From positions 1 to 64,000 of the forward strand of contig JAJTID010000017.1 of the NCBI GenBank assembly GCA_021300155.1: a DNA stretch of 64,000 nt, in the 5' to 3' direction. Each line of letters begins with the position of its first letter. Positions within the stretch are counted from its first letter, which is position 1. A program made the position numbers and the translations under genes. Source of the DNA: Pirellula sp. (lineage in GTDB: Bacteria; Planctomycetota; Planctomycetia; Pirellulales; Pirellulaceae). Below, in pieces: positions 1-9,100 of the stretch. The notes beneath the pieces are model-generated. The model was not told the origin of the DNA. It searched no databases and saw only the letters and a list, made by a program, of their open reading frames with translations.

Positions 1-9
1 CGACAAAAC

Positions 10-579
10 CTACTTCGATTCAGAAGCGGCAGGAGGCTCCACAGGTGCCGGCGTTGTTGCTGGAGGCGTTGTTGCCGAAGGTGTTTCGGAGGACGGTGTT
101 TCTGAAGATGGTGCTGGAGTCTCAGATCCGGGTTTTTCTGAGGTCGCCGGTTTCTCGCTAATTTCAGGTGTTGATGGAGCCGGTGTTGTTGGAGCCGGCG
201 TTACGGCGGCAGGTGTTGATGGTTCGGACGCTTTTGGAAGATCGATGGTCTGTGGCTTTTTGTCGTCGGATTCAATAGACAATGCTCCAGCGCCAAAAGT
301 TGTCGTTTCGATTTCGAGTTGGGCAGGCAAGTAGAACCAGCAAACAAAAGCGCACAACACGATCCAACCCAGGACCGAGAATGCAGTGATTCGAGTCAGA
401 ATATCGCCCGCCTTGACCCCGAAGGCGCTAGAACCGCCCGCTCCCCCCAACGCACCGGTTAGACCGCCGCCTCGGCCTCGCTGCAACAGGATGAGGAGAA
501 TAATGAAGGTCGAAAGAATGAACAGTAGCGGGCCAAAGATGTACTGGGAGAGTTGAAAAACAGCAAACAGCGAAATCAC
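10..579 (-). CDS. secG: Preprotein translocase subunit SecG with extended Pro/Thr/Ser tail
   Basis: SecG is the small accessory subunit of the SecYEG channel in the inner membrane and aids protein export. Two hydrophobic segments are visible (about residues 12-33 and 64-84). The loop between them has the family signature: LLQRGRGGG followed by a Gly-rich [10 protein letters not shown] stretch. The core ends near residue 95. The remaining ~90 residues are almost only Pro, Thr, Ser, Ala and Glu, with repeated TPAP and SSETP-like units, so the protein (189 aa) is far longer than the ~75-110 aa usual for SecG. The start is GTG (577-579), preceded by a good ribosome-binding site, AAGGAGA in the minus sense (plus positions 587-593). 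Family call is firm; the tail's role is unknown. Confidence 0.93.
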   Translation of the reverse strand: MISLFAVFQLSQYIFGPLLFILSTFIILLILLQRGRGGGLTGALGGAGGSSAFGVKAGDILTRITAFSVLGWIVLCAFVCWFYLPAQLEIETTTFGAGALSIESDDKKPQTIDLPKASEPSTPAAVTPAPTTPAPSTPEISEKPATSEKPGSETPAPSSETPSSETPSATTPPATTPAPVEPPAASESK

Positions 580-662
580 GAAAATGTCTCCTTGGCAACC
601 GACGATTCAGGGGAGTCTAAACCACGAATGTAGCAGAATTTGTCGTGCTTGTTGAGTGCCAA

Positions 663-676
663 TTCGAACGTTCGAA
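663..676. promoter_or_regulatory. Perfect 14-bp palindrome, possible operator
   Basis: TTCGAACGTTCGAA reads identically on both strands and lies about 85 bases upstream of the secG start, between two divergent genes. Two-fold symmetry of this size fits a dimeric repressor site, but no regulator can be named and a chance occurrence is not excluded. Confidence 0.3.
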
Positions 677-735
677 CCGCAGAATCTTTGAAAAAGAGGA
701 GATCTCCGATTCGGTCCGAACTGAACTTTGGGGCG

Positions 736-764
736 TTGACAGCCAACTGCAGTCTGGTAATCTT
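736..764 (+). promoter_or_regulatory. Candidate sigma-70-like promoter of the Cys-rich gene
   Basis: A perfect TTGACA (736-741) is followed after 17 bases by AATCTT (759-764), a weak -10 box. It would give a leader of about 175 bases carrying the stem-loop at 847-866. Planctomycete promoters are poorly defined, so this is tentative. Confidence 0.3.
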
Positions 765-846
765 CCGGCTTACGCATTTTACGCAAAGCCCTTAATCGGC
801 AAAGTCAACCAGTCTGGTTAACCCTGGCTGACTAGGTCGCAAGGAG

Positions 847-866
847 CGTCAGAATCGGTTCTGACG
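847..866 (+). promoter_or_regulatory. Stem-loop in the leader of the Cys-rich gene
   Basis: CGTCAGAA (847-854) and TTCTGACG (859-866) form a perfect 8-bp stem closed by a TCGG tetraloop, about 80 bases before the start codon. No T-run follows, so it is not an intrinsic terminator. It may shape or stabilise the leader mRNA. Confidence 0.4.
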
Positions 867-946
867 TGAGTGGTCCATATTTTCAGGATGTACATCGTGG
901 CGTTTGCGTGGATCCAATTCAATGTTCCCTCGGGAGGAAGTTACGA

Positions 947-1624
947 ATGATTAAGGTACGATTGGCATCTTTGGCAATGGCAGCAGTTGCTATGTCAGGT
1001 TCTTTTGCAATGGCATCCTGCGGAGGCCGAGAAGGTCTTCTCTCGAAGCTTCATGCACGTTCCGGATGCGGAGCTCCAGCAGCTTGTGCACCTGAGTGCG
1101 CACCAGCTCCATCCTGCGGCGGCCGAGTTGGCTTGCTCGCTAAACTGCACGCTGCAAAGGCTGCTAAAGACAGCTGTGGTTGCCCAGCTCCAGCATGCGA
1201 ACCAGCATGTGCACCAGCCCCAACTTGTGGCGGCCGAGTAGGTTTGTTTGCTAAGCTCAAGGCACGCAAGGCTTCAAGCTGCTGCGCTCCAGAGCCAACC
1301 TGCTGCCCAGCTCCAGCTCCAACTTGCTGCGAAGCTCCAGCTCCAGCATGCGGTTGCGAAGCTCCAGCACCAGCCCCAAGCTGCGGATGTGCAGCTCCAG
1401 CTCCAGCACCAAGCTGCGGTTGTGCAGCAGCACCAGCTCCAAGCTGCGGTTGCGGCGCGGTAGCTGTTGTTTCGGCTCCTGTTTCCTCCGGTTGCAGCTC
1501 CTGCGGCAGCACTGTAGATACCGGCGCTGTTATCTCCAGCGAAGTTGCAGCTCCAGCACCAGCTGCTGCTCCAGCAGCACCTGCTGCACCAGCATCGGCA
1601 AGCGATGCTAAGCCAGCTGCTTAA
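947..1624 (+). CDS. Secreted Cys/Pro/Ala-rich repeat protein, function unknown
   Basis: The 225-residue product begins with a clear signal peptide (about residues 1-23, cleavage after SFAMA). The mature part contains three copies of the motif CGGRxGLxxKLxA, spaced by Cys/Pro/Ala linkers. It then becomes a low-complexity run of CGC, CC and APAP units and ends in an Ala/Pro tail. I count about 26 cysteines, several as CC or CGC, which would suit a disulfide-crosslinked surface protein. The ATG at 947 was chosen over the longer frame from 866 because it starts the signal peptide and follows GGGAGGAAG at 932-940. A terminator lies 37 bases downstream, so the gene is monocistronic. Planctomycetes are known for Cys/Pro-rich cell-wall proteins; assigning this one to the wall is inference. 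Confidence 0.8.
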   Translation: MIKVRLASLAMAAVAMSGSFAMASCGGREGLLSKLHARSGCGAPAACAPECAPAPSCGGRVGLLAKLHAAKAAKDSCGCPAPACEPACAPAPTCGGRVGLFAKLKARKASSCCAPEPTCCPAPAPTCCEAPAPACGCEAPAPAPSCGCAAPAPAPSCGCAAAPAPSCGCGAVAVVSAPVSSGCSSCGSTVDTGAVISSEVAAPAPAAAPAAPAAPASASDAKPAA

Positions 1625-1660
1625 TTTGATTGCTGAAAGCTATTCTCAACAGAGAACGTC

Positions 1661-1690
1661 AAAACCGGGGACAACATCCCCGGTTTTTTT
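1661..1690 (+). terminator. Intrinsic terminator of the Cys-rich gene
   Basis: AAAACCGGGG (1661-1670) pairs with CCCCGGTTTT (from 1678) around a 7-base loop, and the 3' arm runs into a T tract ending at 1690. This is a textbook rho-independent terminator 37 bases after the stop codon. Confidence 0.9.
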
Positions 1691-1764
1691 ATTGGTTGTG
1701 AGATACTTTCGAATGATTACACTCATCCTAAAGTTCGCCCACCTCCTACAATTTTCTCTTCGTT

Positions 1765-2388
1765 ATGCCATCAACGGACAAACAGTCTCTAGAACTAAGA
1801 TCCCCTACACGGCTGGTAAGGGCCATTGTTAGCCTGCTGGTTGCCGCGCACTTTGCCGCGATTCTTGTAACGTACTCTGCGAATTGGCGCCGTTCTGGCA
1901 TCCAAGACGACACACTTACCCTGGGGCAACCCTACCTTATCGGACTCAATTGGTATGTGGAGATGCTCCCAATCGATTGGAACAGAGCAGATTCTGCAGA
2001 TCTTGAAGCCAGATTGTCGGTTCAAGAAAAAAACGAAACCGAAAGAATTGTTTTGCTCGACTCAAATGCAGACACCGTGGATCGAGCCAAGAAACGTAGT
2101 TTGCTTCGACTGTTGGTTTCCGTCATTGAGGCTGGTGATGATGACGGCGCTGCACTGCTGCTATCCTCGATAATCAGCCATGAACAAGCATCCGCAACCC
2201 GAACCCAAAAGCCAATCGTATCGGTTCGTCTAGAGAAGCTTCTAGATGCGGGGGATGCGAATTACTCGGTGCTATACGAAGCGACGGTTAAGCAAGCGAG
2301 CGACGGTACCATTCAATTTTTGCCGGTGCTCGAACCACAAAGAACGGTGCCTGCAACACGATCGGAAACGAGCGCACCTGCGGCATGA
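1765..2388 (+). CDS. Membrane-anchored protein of unknown function, partner of the HTTM gene
   Basis: A 207-residue protein with one hydrophobic segment near the N-terminus (about residues 17-38, LVRAIVSLLVAAHFAAIL) and a mostly polar remainder predicted outside the cytoplasm. No catalytic motif is recognised. Its stop codon overlaps the next start (ATGA at 2385-2388), so it is translationally coupled to the HTTM membrane protein and probably works with it. Conserved short proteins beside HTTM genes would be worth comparing, but I cannot name this family. Confidence 0.75.
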   Translation: MPSTDKQSLELRSPTRLVRAIVSLLVAAHFAAILVTYSANWRRSGIQDDTLTLGQPYLIGLNWYVEMLPIDWNRADSADLEARLSVQEKNETERIVLLDSNADTVDRAKKRSLLRLLVSVIEAGDDDGAALLLSSIISHEQASATRTQKPIVSVRLEKLLDAGDANYSVLYEATVKQASDGTIQFLPVLEPQRTVPATRSETSAPAA

Positions 2389-3257
2389 AGACAATACGAG
2401 AAACAATTCATCAGTGGAATGGCTTTTGGTTTTGCCCGATGCAGCTGCGCGATGTCGCAGCCACAAGACTCTTCGTCAGTATTGCTGCGTTGACGCTATT
2501 CCTGTTCTATTTTTTGACTTCAAACCAATGGTTTGGATCCACTGGCTGGTTTAACACGTCGGCAGGCCTTCACTTTGCCGGACAAGGAATCGAAGGGACG
2601 GGAGCAAGCTATCGTTGGTCGATCCTGTATCATTTTCCGAACAGCGGGCCGATCATCGCCGGGATCGGAGCATTTGCCTGTCTGTTCGCTGCCTCTGGAA
2701 GACTAGCTCCACTGGGTTGCAGTGTGGCTTGGGTTTGTATGGTTATGTTTCAACATCGAGCTCCATTACTTGTAGGCATCTGCGAACCATTGATCACTGC
2801 TTCGTTGCTCTATCTGTGCCTGGCACCTTCTCATCGGATTGAAGAAAGAAACCAGTCGAAAGTTTCGGTTTTTGGAAATGTCGCGATCCGGCTTGTGCAG
2901 GTCCACTTTGCCTTGTGGATACTATTCAGTTTGGCAACTATGCTTTCCACAGAAGGGTGGTGGACAGGCGAGTCAGTGCGTAGGTTATTAGCAGATGGCC
3001 AAGGCCTATTGCCTCGAACGTGGGCTGTTCCCCACGTTGCCGAAGGCCTTGCACACGGTACGATACTGTTCCAGATTGGGATTTTGGCATGCATCGCGAA
3101 CCCGACGATCCGCTCCATCGGTTGGTGGGTCGTTCTCGCGTTCGTCGCCGTGATGCTCTTGGTCATTTCCGACTGGCTTTATGCGATTGCCATTTTTGCA
3201 ACCGCCTCCTCGATTTGGTCCCCTCCATTTTTTCGCAAAGCGATTTCAACATCATGA
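2385..3257 (+). CDS. HTTM-domain (vitamin K-dependent gamma-carboxylase-like) membrane protein
   Basis: A 290-residue polytopic membrane protein. It opens with an amphipathic stretch and the segment LRDVAATRLFVSIAALTLFLFYFL, which resembles the start of HTTM (horizontally transferred transmembrane) proteins related to gamma-glutamyl carboxylase. About six to seven hydrophobic segments follow, with RWSILYHFP and a LVGICEPLI stretch in between. The carboxylase's catalytic lumenal domain is absent, as in most bacterial HTTM proteins, so no enzymatic role can be asserted. It overlaps its neighbours by four bases on both sides (2385-2388 and 3254-3257), forming a coupled three-gene unit. Confidence 0.7.
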   Translation: MKTIRETIHQWNGFWFCPMQLRDVAATRLFVSIAALTLFLFYFLTSNQWFGSTGWFNTSAGLHFAGQGIEGTGASYRWSILYHFPNSGPIIAGIGAFACLFAASGRLAPLGCSVAWVCMVMFQHRAPLLVGICEPLITASLLYLCLAPSHRIEERNQSKVSVFGNVAIRLVQVHFALWILFSLATMLSTEGWWTGESVRRLLADGQGLLPRTWAVPHVAEGLAHGTILFQIGILACIANPTIRSIGWWVVLAFVAVMLLVISDWLYAIAIFATASSIWSPPFFRKAISTS

Positions 3258-4201
3258 GTCCATCGAGCCCCCTTTTTTCCAGACGCTCCTTTGTAGCTGG
3301 GTCCGCAGTCGCTGCCGGTGCAGTCTTGACGGAATCAACAATCGCACGCGCCGACGAGCCGATAGATGCTGCGAAAAAGTCCATCAAGTTTTGTTTGAAT
3401 ACCAGCACGATCCATGGTGAAGCTGTTCCGATTGTCGATCAAGTGACGATTGCGCAAAAGGCAGGGTACGATAGCATTGAGATCTGGTTACGCGACGTCG
3501 ACAAGTTTACGAAGAGCGGTGGAACGCTTGCGGAGCTAAGAAAAAGAATCGAAGACGCCGGGCTTACGGTGGAGAGTGCTATCGCATTCGCGAATTGGAT
3601 TGTCGATGACGATGTGAAACGAGCAAAGGGTTTGGAGCAGGCAAAGTCCGAGATGGAAACGGTTATCGCTCTCGGCGGGAAGAGAATTGCGGCTCCACCT
3701 GCAGGAGGAACCAATCTCCCTATCCTCAATCTCGATCGCGTTGCCGAGCGGTATCGTGCACTTCTCGAGTTGGGTGCAGCCGTAGGTTGTGTGCCTCAGC
3801 TAGAAGTTTGGGGGTTCTCCAAAAATCTGTATCGACTTTCCGAAGTGCTTTATGTGGCCGCGGCAACCATGCACCCTGATGCATGCATTTTGCCAGACAT
3901 TTATCACCTCTACAAAGGTGGCTCGGACTTCAACGACCTGCACTTCCTGTCGGGCCGAAAGATCCAAGTCTTTCACATGAACGACTATCCTAATATTCCA
4001 CGCGACAAGATTTCCGACGCAGACCGCGTGTACCCTGGAGATGGTATCGCACCTGTCAAGAACATTCTAAAGACTGTCCTGGAAAGCGGATTTCGAGGTG
4101 TACTATCGCTAGAGTTGTTTAATCGCAGCTATTGGGCGCAAGATCCCAACGTCGTGGCAACGACAGGACTGCAGAAAATGAAGGCATCGCTCGCAAGTTA
4201 G
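3254..4201 (+). CDS. Tat-exported sugar phosphate isomerase/epimerase-like TIM-barrel protein
   Basis: The ATG at 3254 overlaps the HTTM stop codon (ATGA) and begins a twin-arginine signal, SRRSFVAGS, followed by an Ala-rich hydrophobic core and an ARA cleavage region. The mature protein has the features of the AP endonuclease 2/xylose-isomerase-like TIM barrel: an early GYDSIEIW strand, a central GAAVGCVPQLEVWGF, LPDIYHLYKGG, VFHMNDYP and a late GFRGVLSLELFN. The D/H/E residues in these segments fit the usual metal site. Such Tat-exported isomerase-like proteins are common in planctomycetes; substrates are mostly unknown. The open frame extends upstream to 3020, but that part lies inside the HTTM gene and has no signal sequence. 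Length 315 aa. Confidence 0.85.
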   Translation: MSPSSPLFSRRSFVAGSAVAAGAVLTESTIARADEPIDAAKKSIKFCLNTSTIHGEAVPIVDQVTIAQKAGYDSIEIWLRDVDKFTKSGGTLAELRKRIEDAGLTVESAIAFANWIVDDDVKRAKGLEQAKSEMETVIALGGKRIAAPPAGGTNLPILNLDRVAERYRALLELGAAVGCVPQLEVWGFSKNLYRLSEVLYVAAATMHPDACILPDIYHLYKGGSDFNDLHFLSGRKIQVFHMNDYPNIPRDKISDADRVYPGDGIAPVKNILKTVLESGFRGVLSLELFNRSYWAQDPNVVATTGLQKMKASLAS

Positions 4202-4309
4202 ACACCGTTGCACAAATCCGTTAGGATAACGCTGTCTCTTCTGCAGGTGGCACGTGCTAGTTTTCTTTGCATAACGGATTTTAACCAACCAAGGGCGATT
4301 CCTCGGATC

Positions 4310-5938
4310 ATGCGATTTCCATTTAGATTCTTGTTGGCCACCCTCGTTGCCCTGCTTGCCACGACGGACATCCAGGCACATTTCTTGTGGCTTGTTCCCA
4401 CGGACGAGAGTGGATCCAAAGTTAATTTGTACTTTGCTGAGGGCCCTGAGCCAGGCAACCCTGCCTTGTTGAAGAAACTGGCCAACGTCAAGGCGACTCC
4501 ATTTCGTAGCAACAAACCATCTACTGCAGTTCCACTTCAACTCACAGAAAACGAAAGCAGCCTAATGGCTCGCGCGGAAGGTGCCACCACCTGGACGCTT
4601 TCACATACGTACGGGACGCATGGACGGGAGGAAAAGAGCCTAATACTCTATACCGCGGCGAGCATGGCATGCGTTCGTCCAGGGATGTTGGATAATGACT
4701 GGATTCCGCTTCCACGCAAAGGATTCACGATCGAACCCGAGTTCAACGGAAAAGAACTATCAATTCGTTTGTTCACCGATGAAAAAGCGTGTAGCGAATT
4801 TGAGTTCGAATTGCAGTCCTCGAACGATCAACGCACGATCAAAACGGATGCCTCAGGGCTAGTCAAAGTACAGGATATCAAGCCTGGAGTTTACGCGGTC
4901 CGCTGCCTGAAAACAGAAGACACCCCCGGCGAGTTTGAAGGTGTCGCTTATAAAGCGGTGAAGAAGTACACCACGATTAGTTTCATCGTTCCCGACCTTA
5001 AGCATGCATCGCTCGTTCCCACTGTTGCAGGCAAAGAGATCGAACTGCCGAAAGCGATCACGAGCTTCGGTGCAACTCGACTGGGGGAATCGATCTTTGT
5101 TTATGGAGGACACACGGGAGGTGCGCATTCGTACTCGAACGACGAGCAGTTTAACGTTCTCGCAACTCTCAATGCGAACTCACCATCAAAATGGGAAAGT
5201 ATCGCAGAAGGCCCTCGCGTCCAAGGCAATGCTCTAGTAGCGGATTCTCAATCGGTAATCCTGGTTGGTGGATTCACAGCCGTGAATGCGAAGGGAGAGA
5301 AAAGTCGATTGGTGTCGCAATCTTTGGTGCAACAATTTGATTTGAAATCCATGCAATGGAAAGAGCTTCCGAGCTTGCCAGAACCACGGTCTTCGATGGA
5401 TGCCATTTGCTTGAATGGATACCTCTACGTTATGGGTGGATGGTCTATGACCGGCAACTCGGATGAAACCAAATGGCTGGATACGGTTTGGCGAATGTCG
5501 CTCGATAAAAAAGATGCTTGGGAGAAAATGGCCTCCACACCTTTCTTGCGTCGAGCGATCGCGCTTGCTGCGCACCAAAAGAAAATCTACGTCATTGGCG
5601 GTATGAAAGAATCAGGTGAACCCACGACCAACGTCGACTGCTTTGATCCAGCTACCAATTCTTGGACTTCGATCGCACCAATCTCCGGTGTTCCTCTTAC
5701 TGGATTCGGAGCTGCGGCAGCCGAAATCGATGGAAAGCTGATTGTCAGTACGGTGGACGGGGCGATACAACAATTCGACGATTCCACTCAAACGTGGCGT
5801 ATTGTTGGGCAAGTAGAAACAGGGCGGTTCTTTCATCGCATTGTTCCAACGACCCACAATGAGTTTGCGATCATCGGTGGTGCGAACATGTCCGTTGGCA
5901 AATTCAAGGAAACGGAATTTGTGAAGTTGTCGCAGTAA
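4310..5938 (+). CDS. Secreted Kelch-repeat protein with N-terminal DUF4198-like domain
   Basis: A signal peptide (MRFPFRFLLATLVALLATT...QAHF) starts at 4310. The first residues after cleavage, AHFLWLVP, match the start of DUF4198-type periplasmic proteins. An N-terminal beta-rich domain covers roughly residues 20-255. It is followed by Kelch blades marked by repeated hydrophobic-GG motifs: FVYGGH, ILVGGF, YVMGGW, YVIGGM and AIIGG. These predict a five- to six-bladed propeller, a protein- or glycan-binding scaffold. The longer open frame from 4208 lacks a signal sequence at its start. It lies 108 bases after the isomerase and could be co-transcribed with it. Length 542 aa. Ligand unknown. Confidence 0.8.
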   Translation: MRFPFRFLLATLVALLATTDIQAHFLWLVPTDESGSKVNLYFAEGPEPGNPALLKKLANVKATPFRSNKPSTAVPLQLTENESSLMARAEGATTWTLSHTYGTHGREEKSLILYTAASMACVRPGMLDNDWIPLPRKGFTIEPEFNGKELSIRLFTDEKACSEFEFELQSSNDQRTIKTDASGLVKVQDIKPGVYAVRCLKTEDTPGEFEGVAYKAVKKYTTISFIVPDLKHASLVPTVAGKEIELPKAITSFGATRLGESIFVYGGHTGGAHSYSNDEQFNVLATLNANSPSKWESIAEGPRVQGNALVADSQSVILVGGFTAVNAKGEKSRLVSQSLVQQFDLKSMQWKELPSLPEPRSSMDAICLNGYLYVMGGWSMTGNSDETKWLDTVWRMSLDKKDAWEKMASTPFLRRAIALAAHQKKIYVIGGMKESGEPTTNVDCFDPATNSWTSIAPISGVPLTGFGAAAAEIDGKLIVSTVDGAIQQFDDSTQTWRIVGQVETGRFFHRIVPTTHNEFAIIGGANMSVGKFKETEFVKLSQ

Positions 5939-6118
5939 GCGACGATTGCAGGTAGCATCTCCCATGTGTGCTTCCTGAATCCCGAATGGTACCGATTAGA
6001 GCTGTTTTCTCAATTGTGGATTTGCCGCATGGGGAACCAATGATATTGAATCGCATTTCGATCGCGCATCTCGATTAGATACACGGTGGAAAAACGCTGC
6101 ACCTAGTCAAGAATTGCC

Positions 6119-9100
6119 CTAGTTGCCTATGGGGTTTCGTGGTGATTGAAACGAGAGGAGCTCGCCATTTTCTAAAGCCACGTAGATATGCCCATCCGCG
6201 TCAACAGCGATTCCACCTTTGACAGCATCACTTGGCAACGGAATCTTCCAAAGCTCGGCACCATCCGAGATTTGAATGGCGGTCAAGAATGGCTGATCGG
6301 GTTGACTTTCTAAATGGCCCGTGGCCAGCAACGTGTTGTTGCATACAGCGAAGCCTGTGCATCTACGGTTTTGCTGGTCGGTCCAGACGTATTGCGTTGG
6401 CGGTGTTTTACCTCGCCTTCGTAAGAATTCCCCGGCCAAGTCTTTCTTCAACTTGGCGGCGGCCCCTAATGGTCGCGGGGGCTCGAGTGATAAGTTACCG
6501 AAGGCACTGCCATCGTAGGCCGCATCGTGACTGAGCACGCTACCATCGGACATTGCTTTTTCGAAAGAAACGAACCGATCGTAGGACGGGTACCAAGGAT
6601 AAAAGGCTGTTCTGTACTCCGAAAATAAATTGTGCTTGGGTTCATTCAGGCAACGTAACGAATCCAAATCGTAACGGGCCATCTCGTAGATGCCACCGCC
6701 TGGAAATCGAAGTTCTCGATCCACAATCGATAGCTCTCCTTGCATGCTGATGCCGCTATCGACTTGTTCCGACAATTGTCCAGAACTATCGTTGCGTGCC
6801 AACAGCTTGCCCGTGACCGCATCCAATGCCACCACATACGTTCCATCGTAGTGTGTGATTCCTGCGGCGGCGAAAACTTTTTCCCCTTCGACCACGACAC
6901 CACCAGCGACGGGCCATCGCGATACGAGCTTGCCATACATGGGGATCCATCGTTCCTCAGGTGCTACTTGAAAGGTCCAAAGGGTCCGACCGGTTTTTGC
7001 TTCCAATGCATAAACGCGACCATCGGCACAGCCAACGAAGAGTCGATCGTTTGCAATGACGGGCGGATAGTAAACGGCTCCTGCTGTGTAAGCTTTCCAA
7101 ACGAGTTCGCCATTGGATCGAAACGCCCGAACGATCCCTGTGCGATCTGCGACAAAGACAAATCCACCGGCGGCAACGGGCGCGGTTGGTAGCTCATCTG
7201 ATACCACCTTTGATTTCCATGCGATCTTATACTCCGATGGCAACTGCACGGGATTCGTATCTGATCGATCGTTGCTCGCGCGAAACGTGGTCCAATCGTT
7301 TTTGCGGATAGGAAAGGACTCAACAACAGTCGAGTCGGGATAAACATCCAGCGAAGCCAATTGCACTCGTGTTAAATTCGTCGGCCCCTCAGGACGGTCG
7401 TTTGCAGGCCTTAAGCCAATGTTGCCATAAAGTGATAGTTGGCAGCCGCACATCCAAGGTCCCCAATACAGATGGCCATTGGAAACAAGGACTCCATCTT
7501 GGCAAGGTGGACGCATGGGTGCAATGTGTTCTCCGCGGTTCGCTTCTTCAGTCATGATGCGAACTGTACCGCCTGTTGCTCGGAAGAAGATACTGTCGGC
7601 ACAGCCTGTGGCACGTGTGCATGCTCGCCGCGCAGGTAATTCGGCAATCATGGAACCGTTCCTATAATCGAGCACCATGCCATGTGTTTTCTCTGGGCCG
7701 GCTGCATAGATTCCATTCTCGCGCAGGACCAATTGCAAATTCCCAACTTCATTCGTCCACTGGAGCTTTCCGTCTTTGGTCGAGGCCACGACCATTCGCT
7801 TGCGTTGTGGTCCCGCAAGAAACAGTGAATCGTCATTGCATTTCATGTAGCAGGTCGTCGAATAGCCCGTAATGTAATGTTGAGCTTTTTCATTTGGCCC
7901 GATCGCTTCTAGGAGATCTTGGTCGGAGTTCTTCCAAACCAATTTTCCAGTCTTCGCATCGAGGCACATTAAGAATTTCTCAGCGCATCCGCAATAAATG
8001 CGATCGTTCTGCATGCACACGGAGCGGGAGTCCAGAAACTCTTCATCCCGGTAACGCCAAAGCAATTTGCCCGTGTTGCGATCCAGCGCGACAAAAGTTC
8101 GGCCGTAGCCAAACGCCGTGCGAGGATCGTTATAGTCATGACCTTTCCACATGCCCCACGGCCAATGTCCAAGTCCGGGTTTGCTCGAACGCACGGTCTC
8201 GATCTCGACTTCGAGGTTGCCGACCAAACCGAATAGAACATCCCCTTGAATCGCCATCCATTTCCAAACGGGGCCGTCCACCAAATCTGGTTGTACAGTG
8301 AACTCTTGTGATGTCTTGCCCGTTTTTGCATCGATCACTTTGCACGACTCATGGTCACCTAGATAGAGCGCATCTTCCGTGGCAATCATGGTGTTGCGGT
8401 GCAGCATGAATCCTTCGCTCAACGGACGCCGCCACAGCCAACTGCCGTTATAGGCATTGATACAAAGCAGCGTATTGAGCATTTCATTTTGATTGGCTTT
8501 GTGAGCGATGTGGCCCATAGCTTTGAACATCCTGCCACCCGCGATGACTGTTTGCTCTGGCATCGGACTGAACATCGGATCAGCGATAAACTGGGTTTCG
8601 AACTGGCCGCGAACAAGTTTGTCCCCAGACTGAGTGTTGTTGTCAGGGCCATGGTAAGGATGACTCCAATCATCGATACCATCCGGGATTGCTTTGCGAA
8701 TCTGTTTCTCCCCCATTAGCCCGATCGCATCCGGTCGCAAGACTCGAAGCACTTCCAATTCCGAGGTTTCCTTTACGACGGAGGGATCGACGATAGCGAG
8801 ATCAGCAAGGTTGTGTGAGAGATGCAAAAACGTCAAACTACCCAAATCAGCGAAGATCCGTTTCCCGAGCAAGCCATGCTGTTCGGCTGCCCTCCGCACA
8901 AGCTCAACGTCGTTTGAGTTGGCCGATTGAAAGTAGATGGTCCATTCCCGAGTTGCAGCTAACTTGGTAACAAAGTCAGGGCCCGTTTTTGGAAGTCCTA
9001 GCACGGCAACAATTCCTCGTTGATCGGGCAATAGACTTAAGACCTGTTCGACGTTCTGTTCCGCTCGTGCGTTAACACAATAGGCGAAGCAAAGAATAAG

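Larger units (their letters stand above)
580..946. other. Intergenic region between divergent secG and the Cys-rich gene
   Basis: These 367 bases hold no convincing gene. They must contain the secG promoter on the minus strand and the Cys-rich gene promoter on the plus strand. Visible elements are a 14-base palindrome (663-676), a consensus-like -35 box (736-741), a direct repeat of TTACGCA near 770-785 and a perfect stem-loop (847-866). Confidence 0.6.

Noticed and set aside
1051-1611. Several overlapping frames inside the Cys-rich gene, on both strands
   Set aside because: They arise because the repetitive GCT/CCA/TGC/CAG composition has few stop triplets in any frame. Only the frame with a signal peptide and terminator is supported.
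3020-3253. Longer start for the Tat-exported isomerase
   Set aside because: This stretch lies within the HTTM gene in another frame. The ATG at 3254 begins the twin-arginine signal and overlaps the HTTM stop.
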